From: Limnomonas spitsbergensis
Taxonomy: Eukaryota > Chlorophyta > Chlorophyceae > Chlamydomonadales
Assembly: GCA_037349105.1 (NCBI GenBank)
Contig: JAYJMM010000114.1
Span: 4,517,501-4,581,500 of the forward strand
Length of the DNA: 64,000 bases
Direction: 5' to 3'
A program made the translations under genes and the position numbers. Position 1 is the stretch's first letter; every line of letters begins with the position of its first letter. Below the pieces are notes generated by a model, which was given only the letters and a program-made list of their open reading frames with translations, searched no databases and was not told the origin of the DNA. Shown here in pieces: positions 36,701 through 46,900 of the stretch.

Positions 36701-39700
36701 GGTGTCAGACGGACCCTAAATCCTAAACCCTAACCCCTAGACTCACCGGTGCCAGGCAGACCCTAAACCATAAACCCTAACCCCTACACTCACCGGTGCC
36801 AGGCGGACCCTGGATGAGAGCCACACTCTGTGAAAGTGCTTGGCTGAGGGCCTGCTGCTGAGTCGGGTCCAGGTGCAGGTTTGCCTGCAGCTCCTGCAAA
36901 CGCAGGGTCATAACAGCAGGAGAGGCATTTGCATCAACACGTTATACACTAGATGAGGGAGGAGGAGTCTGGTTCAAAGTATGAGAAGGCAAACATGTGG
37001 CATGCAGGTTCCATGCCAAGAGAGCCCGCTCTCACCTTCTCAACAGCTTCCCCGCTGAGGCATTCTGGATCTACCGGTGGGTCCAGGCGCACAATCTGGT
37101 CGGCGAGGGGCACCGTGGCCATGCTCTGGAGGCAGCTGAGCAGCGGGCTGATGCTGAAAAAACTGGTTGAGATCTGAATGCAGCAATGCGGTAAGTGCAA
37201 GGAGCAATGAGAAAGGAGCAAAGTTTCAGCATAAAGTTTCAACATAGAGTTAAAGGAGCAAAGGTTCAGGATACGGTAGTCATGCACACACCTGAAGGAT
37301 TTGCTTGATTGGGACCCTTTAGCCTTGTGCGGGGTATATAGGAGCTGGTGGCCCACTGCTAAGCTTAAACACTAAACCCTATACCCTAAACCCTAAACCC
37401 CAAACCCGAAACCTTAAACCCTAAACCCTGCATAAAGCGCACTTAATTTGCCTCACCTGCACCAGGCTCATGTCCCTAGGCTGCCCCTGCCCAATCATCT
37501 GCAGCACCGCCTCGACGTCCTGCCCACGGTCAAAGGCGAGGCCGATGACGGGGTTCTCCTCCGCCAGCTCCTTGACGTCTCGGCGGCCGATCGTGGCAAA
37601 CACCATCAGCGGCCTGGTCGAAGTAGAGGAGCTCCCTCCGGCATTGCTGGGTCTGTACGCGATAATGGACGAGTACGAGGATGAGCATTAGAGTGTGTGT
37701 GTGTGTGTGCGCGTGTGCCTGTGTGCGTGTGTGCCTGTGTGCGTGTGTGCCTGTTGGCGTGTGTGCCTGTGTGCGTGTGTGCATGTGTGCGTGTGTGCCT
37801 ATGTGCGTGTGTGCGTGGGTGCGCGTGGGTGCGTGTGTGGTGCGTGGGTGCGTGCGCGTGCGTGGGTGCGTGTGCGTGCGTGTGGCACCGGCACCGGCAC
37901 CGGCACCGGCACCGGCACCGGCACCGGCACCGGCACCGGCACCGGCACCGGCACCGGCACCGGCACCGGCATCGGCATCGGCATCGGCATCGGCATCGGC
38001 ATCGGCATCGGCATCGGCATCGGCATCGGCATCGGCATCGGCATCGGCATCGGCATCGGCATCGGCATCGGCATCGGCATCGGCATCGGCATCGGCATCG
38101 GCATCGGCATCGGCATCGGCATCGGCATCGGCATCGGCATCGGCATCGGCATAATTAAATAGAGGAACATGCTTAACTCTTGAGCATGAACTCCCGCACA
38201 CACAATATATCGCTGGAAAAGTCACCTAAGGGTGGGGGACTCCCAACCCATCCCCCGGCTTATATTGCCTGACATACTGTAGTGATACGATAATGTGGTG
38301 ATACATAACAAAATACTAACATTGGTGAAATAACTATATTGTATTTAATGAAAATGGTGGAACAAATGGTTCACCTGCACACCAAGCACACCAGCGCATC
38401 GAGCGGCAGCGTGCCCCGCCCGTGGTCCGCCCAGAACTCCTCGCGCTCCTTCATCTGCATGCGCGCCACGCGGTGGCTCCGCGGCAGCTCCACCGCGACC
38501 ATCACCGAGGGACGGGGCTTCTCGGCCACACCCAGCACCGCCACCAGCGGGAACACGCTCCGCTGGAGCGCGGCCGGCAGGGGCGCGGCGACGGCGTCCT
38601 GCGTCGTCGCTTGCTGGCCGTTGAGGTGCATGGCTTTGACCACCTCGCGCAGGCCGCCCATCATGTCTTCACGCATCAGCCTAGATGATCGGGAACCATC
38701 GAAAAGGCGCAAGGAAGTCAATTTATTGAAGACCATTGTTTTCCCTCGCTGCTCTTCTTTAATCACTCCCTGAAAAATGCTCCAAGAATAAAATTTGGGT
38801 ATTTTTTCTGCCGGCAAGCGAAAAAAATGTTAAGTATTGTATACTAAATATTACTAAAAACACACAGCGGATCTCGTTTTTTATAATATTTATAGGCATC
38901 GGCAATATTATATAGTATATAAAGTATATAATACATTATATCATATATATAAGAATTCGGCATATCAGATATACTTTATATTAAGTCGCGAAAATCCCGG
39001 ATGTCGCGACTGAAACGTGGAAATACGGCATTTCAGCTACTGGGGGCCTGCTTGTGAGACAAGCGCATGTGTTCTCGTCCGATTCTATACTCCAATAATA
39101 CTCGTGTTACCTGGAATGGCCCCTAAGAAAGTAAAACGATCTATCTTTCTCAACAACTCGCAACTGCACTTAGGGACCGAGTGGGAGCCTGAGGCTCTGT
39201 GTGCCGAGCTGAATAAGATTAAGCGATTTTGGAACAATCTCTATTCCGTCGTCCTGGGCGAGGAGAACGCTGGCGATGCGTGTTGCTACCTTCAATGCAA
39301 AGGCTACGGGCAGAACTTGTCGCCGTCCAACCCATCTGCTGCAGTCAAGGCGCATTCAACAACATGTGCATCCATCGAGACGCGTCAAAGCCCCAGAAAG
39401 TGCGCTGCCTCTCGCGCCAGCCGGACTTTGAAAAGGTTTCTCTGCATTATTACTCTTACTGACTTGAGAACTTAGGAATAGTCGCGCTATGAGTCTCAAA
39501 TGTGTGCCTATTGATCATGCAGTGGTACTATAACTGAATGAACTACCGGACCAGACCTGCCCCATTTTGCGAACCCGCGAACCGCGTCAAACAAATACGG
39601 TGTCTTTATGTTTTGGGGTCTTGGCTTTCTTAGAAGGGACGAGTTAGCTGCATATCCTGAATGCCCTGATTAAGCTGAATCCATACCTCAATTCTTTTAG

Positions 39701-39823
39701 TTTGGGCCACTTTTTCCTGACTTGATATGCTATATATATGATGATATATATTATATACTTTACATTGGCGGGGCATGTCAAGTATATTGCCGATGCCTAA
39801 ATATTTAGTATTATATATATAAA

Positions 39824-39894
<71 letters not shown>

Positions 39895-40200
39895 TAAACG
39901 TCCCTGAAGTTTTGAACGAGTTTGCGCATTTGCGGGTACCTATCCGTTGCCTCAAGTCAATCAGGTTACAAATCTGGGCCTTGCTCAAGTGCCTTATGGC
40001 AAAAGCAAGAGTTTAGGGTTGAGGGTTAGGGGTTGAGATTTGAGGGTTCAGAGTTGAGGGTCCAGAGTTGAGGGTTGAGGGTTCACAGTTGAGGGTTCAG
40101 AGTTGAGGGTTCAGAGTTGAGGGATCATAGTTGAGGGTACAGAGTTGAGGGTTGAGGGTTCGGAGTTGAGGGTTCAGAGTTGAGGGTTGAGGGTTCAGAT

Positions 40201-40239
<39 letters not shown>

Positions 40240-40550
40240 GGCTGAGGGCTGAGGGCTGAGGGTTGAGGGCTCAGAGTTGAGGGTTCAGAGTTTAAGGTTG
40301 AGAGTTGAGAGTTGAGGGTTGAGGGCTGAAAGTTGAAAGTTGAGTGGTTGAGGGTTGAGGGCTGATGGTTGCGGGTTGCGGGTTGCGGGTCAGGGTCGAG
40401 AGTTAAGGGCTGATGGCTGATGGCTGATGGCTGATGGCTGATGGCTGAGGTTTGAGGTTTGAGGTTTGAGGTTTGAGGTTTGAGGGTTGAGGGTTGAGGG
40501 TTGAGAATTGAGGGTTGAGGGTTGAAGGTTGGGGGTTGAGGGTTGAGGAT

Positions 40551-40638
<88 letters not shown>

Positions 40639-40647
40639 GGTCAGGGT

Positions 40648-40679
<32 letters not shown>

Positions 40680-40688
40680 GGTCAGGGT

Positions 40689-40720
<32 letters not shown>

Positions 40721-40870
40721 GGTTCGGAGGTGAGGGTTGAGGGTTGAGGGTTCAGGGTTCAGGGTTGAGGGTTGGGGGTTGAGGGCTGAGAGTTGAGGGT
40801 TCAGAGTTGAAGGTTGAGGGTTGAGGATTGAGGGTTGAGGGTTGAAGGTTGAGGGTTGAGGGACGAGAGT

Positions 40871-40923
<53 letters not shown>

Positions 40924-43900
40924 GGTTAAGGATTAAGGGCTGAGGGTTGAGGGTTGGGGGTTGAGGACCGAGGGTTCAGAGTTGAGGGTTGAGGGTTAAG
41001 GGTTGGAGGTTGAGCAACTAGGGTTAGTTTGGGCCAGGGTGCTGACATCACGGCAGCGTCAGCGTGACGTCACTCCTGTCTCACCTGAACTGCCTGTCCA
41101 TCAGCGCAGCCTCTGAGGAGGACAGGTGGGAGTGTTCCCCTGCACGAGGGAGGAAGGGCTGCCGCACACACAGAGCCTGCACAACACAGGAACACGTGAA
41201 ATAATCCATGGACGAGGTTCTCCTGCGCTTCTCTGTGCTTTTTGTCCTGCCTTGATTTCTGCTGCCTTGGTTCTGTCTGGGCCTTCTTGCCTTTCAGCCT
41301 TTTGTTCTGCCCTTGTTGCCTTTTATTCTGCCTTGGTTTCTGATGCCGGTTGCCCCCCCCGTTCCCTCTGCCTGGCCCCTCTAAAAATTGTATGTGGGGT
41401 GGACTCGTTTACTTTGTGACAAGAACAGCGCCTTTCATCGCGGCTCAGCTACATTTCAGCTACGTTTCAGCTACATTTCAGCTACACCTTAGCCTCCAGC
41501 CGGAGGCCTGCTGCACGGACAGCCATGCTGCTTGGGCCTGTGCAAGGTCCCTTGACCGATCAAGGTTTGGACCCAATCGGGCATGTGGCAGCCGTGTGAA
41601 GCTTTCAAAAGGATTGGTGCTGAAATTTTCTTGGAGCTGAAAGATCAAAACTAGCCATGACGCTATGTACACGCAGCCGACACACATCAGACTCAACCCT
41701 GAACCCTATATCCTGACCCCTAAACCCTCAACCCTACATCCTGACCCCTCAACCCTCAACCCTAAACCCTACATCCTAACCCCTGAACCCTTAGCCCTAA
41801 ACCCTACATCCTGACCCCTGAACCCTAAACCCTAAACCCTACATCCTGACCCCTAAACCCTTAGCCCTTAACCCTAAAAAGTTTCTCACCTCGTCTGCTG
41901 TTGGGATGATCTTGATAGACCTGCATGCAGGATTGTGACGCGTCAAACAGGTTAATGACGTTACACCTCTGGAACATGTTGAAACGAATGACGCTACACC
42001 TCTGGGCCATGTTGAAACGAATGACGTTACACCTCTAGGCCATGTTGAAATGATTGACGTTACACCTCTGGGCCATGTTGAAACGAATGACGTTACACCT
42101 CTGGGCCATGTTGAAACGAATGACGTTACACCTCTGGGCCATGCTGAAATGAAACTCGGCCACGTCGGCAAGCAAAAGGTCAGCTAGGTAAGTCAAGGGA
42201 GAAGGCACTCGTCAAACAGGTGGCTGGTGTCCTTGTTGTTTTTTCGGTCCTTGGCGGGTCCCTCTAAGGTTGGTATCAGAGTGCACTTTGGGTCCCTCTA
42301 GAGATTTTAGGGTGAAAGGTTAAGGGTTTAAGGTTTAAGGTTCAGGGTTTAGGGTTAAGGGCTAAGGGTTTAGGGTTTAGGGTTAAGGGTTTAGGGTTAA
42401 GGGTTAACGGTGTAGGGTTTAGTGTTTAGACCAGGACACAATTCAGAGCAGGTTCAGATTTTCCTGGCTGGTCTTGATGTTATGAAAACGCAGCTACTAA
42501 CATGAGGTACAGGAGGAAAAGCCAGTCAATCGTAGCAGCGGTGGGAACTCCCTTCAACTGCTAACCGTCGTTTGTTAAGGGGCCAACTGCGTGCAACAGA
42601 GACGTGTTTTGGCAGGCTCCTGGGCGGCCGCCACTGGGCCGATGGGGACCTTAACATACAGCCAAAGGCCCAGGCCGCAGGCACCTTGCTGGAACAGGCG
42701 TTCCCCCCTGGCCCTCGCCTTGTTGTAGCTGAAATGTAGCTGAAGCACCTCAAATCTAAACTGAACTCTGAAAGCGAGTTTGACTAAACCCTTAAATAAA
42801 GAAGAAAAAAAAACGCCAGTTGAACCAACCCTAAAATAAATAATGATGTAGCTGAATTGTAGCTGAAGCACCCCAAACTGAAACTCAATCCTACGAAACA
42901 GTTTAACCCTAAATCATAAAACCTGCAATCAGACCTGAAGTCATGGTAATCATTGTCGTGCCGACCTCCCGGACCGGCATGCAGATCCTCCAGCGCCAGC
43001 AGGGGGGCGGAGGGGCCGGACGCTGCTGCCGCCTCAGCTGCCGCCGCCGCAGCCTCCGTGCCGGCCAGGACAACACGCATGGCCCGGCCTGCCTTGGCCG
43101 CAGCTCCCTCGCAAGCCACGAGGAGGTCGGCAATCAGCTGCATCTCGGGATCCTTACGGGCCTCTTCGTCCTGCGACCGGATGTCAGTGCCGCAGCAAAA
43201 GCAATCTTACTCGTAATACTAAGCAATACGGCATACAGGTCGGCGATCAGCTGCATCTCAGGATCCTTGCGAGCCTCTCTGTCCTGCGGCAGATGAACGG
43301 CAGAAAGAAAGGGCGGTCAATGACAGATGTCCTAGCCCTCGTGATGGGGACCAGCAGCGTGACATCAAGCCACGACGAGGCCGGCGATCAGCTGCATCTC
43401 GGGATCCTCACATCTTTTCGAGCTTCTTCGTCCTGTGGCGGGATGTCAGAGGGTGTGCTGTCCCCCATATCCCTGCAGCAGTCCTTATAACCCTAAACCC
43501 TTAAGCCTCAAACCTAAACGGAGGTGCAGGTCGGATACAATTGCCTTACACTGACCCTAAACCCTAACCCTTAAACTTACACACTTAGACTAACCCTTAG
43601 CTCTAACCCTTGAACTTCCACACTTAGACTAACCCTTGACCCTTACCCTTAAACTTTCACACTTAGACTAACCCTTGACCCTAACCCTTAAACTTACACA
43701 CTTAAACTAACCCTTGACCCTGAACCCTTAGCCATAACCCCTAACCCCGACCCGTTGACCGCAATCAGAGGTGCAGGTCGAATGCACTGACCTTAGACAC
43801 CAGGGTCAACGCAATCCAGGGTTTTCGCAAACCAGGGTCAATGCTTAACAAGGGTAGCCCCCAATGGTTGCACGTAAACGGAGTGCAGGCTGGATGCACT

Positions 43901-46900
43901 GACCTTGGACACCAGGGTCAACGCAAACCAGCCGACTGGCGCGGCATCGGGGATAACGCCCGCGGCCAACGCCTTCCGCATGATTGCCAGGAGGCCGGGG
44001 ATGCGGTACAGCTCCCCCAGCAGCTTCAGAAGAGGCTCCCTGGGTCAAAGATGGCGGCAGTTGAAGCAGGACAGTTCCGAGGACCAGGAGTGGGAATTTT
44101 GAGGGGAAATTAGGAGTGGGAATTTGGAGTGGAAAGTTTGAGTGGCGCGGCATCTGGAATCATGTAGGCAGCCAACGCCGTCCTCCGCGCAATCGCCAGG
44201 AGGCCGCAGATGCGGTACAGGTCTTCCAACAGCTTCGGAAGGGGTGCCACAGTCAGCGACAGTTGGAGCAGGAAAGCATGAGCGGACGGGACAGAGTGGA
44301 TGCGGCCCTCGGGTCGTAGGAACCCTAAACCCTAAACCCTCCACATTATGACCCTGAACCCTAAACCTGAACCCTGAACCCTGACACGTAAAACCTGAAT
44401 ATTTACACCCTGAACCCTGAACCTGAACCCTAAACGTGAATCCTAAAGCTGAACCCTAAAGCTGAACCCTAAAGCTGAACCTGGTGGACGTGCCGCACTG
44501 CATGGCTGATCCCCAGGCTTGCCTGTGCATGTTCTGGTGCACCTATCACGGGACTCATCTAGCCCAGCATCATAAAAGAGGCTGTCATGCTCCGCGCTGT
44601 AGTAGGGGGCTAGCTAGCCCAGGGAACACGCACTAGCTGGCCAACAAAGAGCTCTTTAGTTATGAAGAATCTTTTTTTGTTAGGAGTCCACCGCGGCCGC
44701 CGAAGGCCCGATTGGGACCAAACCTGGACCGGCCTACGACTGGTTGCAAAAGCAGGGCATGGCTGTGGCCACAAATGGGGCTTTCGGCCAGAGGCTGGCG
44801 TGTAGCTGACATGTAGCTGAGTCGAGAAAAATAAACGTTGATGCTCTGGCCCTTGATGCATTTAGGGCATCTAGGGCCTTGTCTGAAAAACAACTTCAGC
44901 TTGGCTGCATGCTCCAGTGCACATGTTGGAGGACTCATCGCTGCCCAGCATGAAAAACGGGCCTTTTGATACACCAACCCGATAAATAGAAGGCCTCCCT
45001 TTTTGAAATCATACTTGCCTGCACATGCTCCAGTGCACATGTCGTAAGACATAATTGCTGCCCTGCCTGCAAAATGGGGCCTTGATCAAATGACCCAGCA
45101 CATGTAGGACCTACCGTTGTTTAGCCACAGGCCTGCATGCTCCAGTGCAGCTGTGCACATCCCATGCACGGCCCAGCATTGCAACAGGGGCCTTAATGCA
45201 CTGGCCCATTCACATTGAAGGTGTTGTAAATTTTATTTGCCTTCCCTCATAATTGAAGTTGTCTGGGGAATCCAAGAATTTACTTTTTGTCGAGTGTCAA
45301 CGCCAGTTATCAGTCGGAAATTGAGATTTCTTGTTGTGGAAAGTTTGCCCTGAGGGCAACACAAAAGTCACTCATTTTTTGATGCCCAAAGGAAGGCAAA
45401 GTAAATCAAAATAAATCTACAGTATCTAGGGCATTTTTCGACCTTGATGCACTGGCCCGGTACATTGAAGGTATATAGGGCCTTTCATTTTTCATCCCAC
45501 TTGCCTGCATGCCCCAGTACACATGCCGTTGTTGCCCAGCATGGCCAGGCAGGGGCCTCAATGCACCAGCCCGGTCCATTTGGGGCATCTAGGGCCTCCC
45601 TCTATTTTTATCCCACTTGCCTGCATGTCCCAGGACACATGCCGTCGCTGCCCAGCATGAAGAAAAGGCCCTGATGCACTGGTCCGGTCCATCTAGTGCC
45701 CCTTGTGTGTGTTTTTAATTCACTTGCCTGCATGTCCCCGTGCACATGTCGTCGCTGCCCAGCATGGCGAGGAAAGGGACCAAGTGGTTCCAAACGTGGT
45801 CATCGCTGTCGTCGCAGGACAGGGCTCGACGCAGCCGGCCCAAGGCAAGCCCGTTCTCCTGCAGGGGTAACAGCACGAAAGAGTGGATCCAAGATCCTAA
45901 ATTAAAAAGCTGGATTAAATGGGAATGCATTCACACTCAAGATCACACAGGCGGTCCTAGCAATTATCTTAGGGCTTAGGGTTTGGGCAAGTTTGGGCTA
46001 CAGGTTATCAAGTGCTCACATATATGGTGCCACAGGCAGTCCTAGAAATCAAGGGATTCGTGTTTGGGGTTTTCAGGGTTTAGGGTTTGGGGTTTGGTAT
46101 TGAGTGTTCACAGATATGGTGCCACAGGCAGTCCTAGCAGTTAAGGGATTCGTGTTTAGGGCTTTGTTAAGAGGTTTAAGGTTTAGCTTTAGTGTTATGT
46201 TCGCGGCAAATGGATGCTGCAGGGCCGCTAGCAAGTTCAAAACATGCATGCAATCAAACATGACAACGGCAAGGACGCAGACAGGCAGACTCTACTTCCA
46301 TCAATGCTTTGAAAGAAAGGAAGAAAGCTACGCCCCGTGGGAGGCGTGAGAGTTAAGGAAACAGCGCAGCCCCGGCCGGAGCCACATCCGTGCCGTCACC
46401 AAATCAATGGTTTGGCCCACATGAGCTTCGTGGCAGGTGCTGTGCTTTGAATGGTTTGGTGAGAATCAGCGTGAATAGCTCCACTTGATGAGGTCAGCCA
46501 TCACATCAGACAAACAGCCATTCCTTCCCCCTCCAAAATGCTGGAGGGAAAAACGAATCCTTGCCACTGTCCCGGTTCTAGGCATCCTAAGCTTTTCGAA
46601 TTCATTGCCGGGATTCAACAGAGGGTCATTGTAGGTCGGGGTTAAATGTGTAGGCCTTGGGGGTACAATTCAGGGTTTCGTGTTGACGTTTCTAGGGGTT
46701 TGGGCCGAGTTTTTGGGTGTATATTTCAGGGTTTAGGACTGAGGTGTTGAGGGTTTGGACGCCCTTTTGCCTGATTGAGATGGCCAACTATCTGCAGTAC
46801 AGCAAGGACTCTTCGGTTCGCTCTGGCTGTCCCTTTCGCGAAAGGCTGAGGGTGGCTGCGTCAACTTAGTAACAACAACTGGGAGGACCCTACAGCCCTG

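Noticed and set aside
37681..38225. ORFs of poly(DA), poly(GI), poly(HR), poly(MP)
   Set aside because: Microsatellite translation in all six frames.
38188..38360. Second promoter or gene between exons 7 and 8
   Set aside because: AT-rich intron sequence only; no motif beyond chance.
40015..41020. Chromosome end (true telomere)
   Set aside because: The heptamer array is TTGAGGG-type, degenerate, internal to a gene, and exons continue on both sides.
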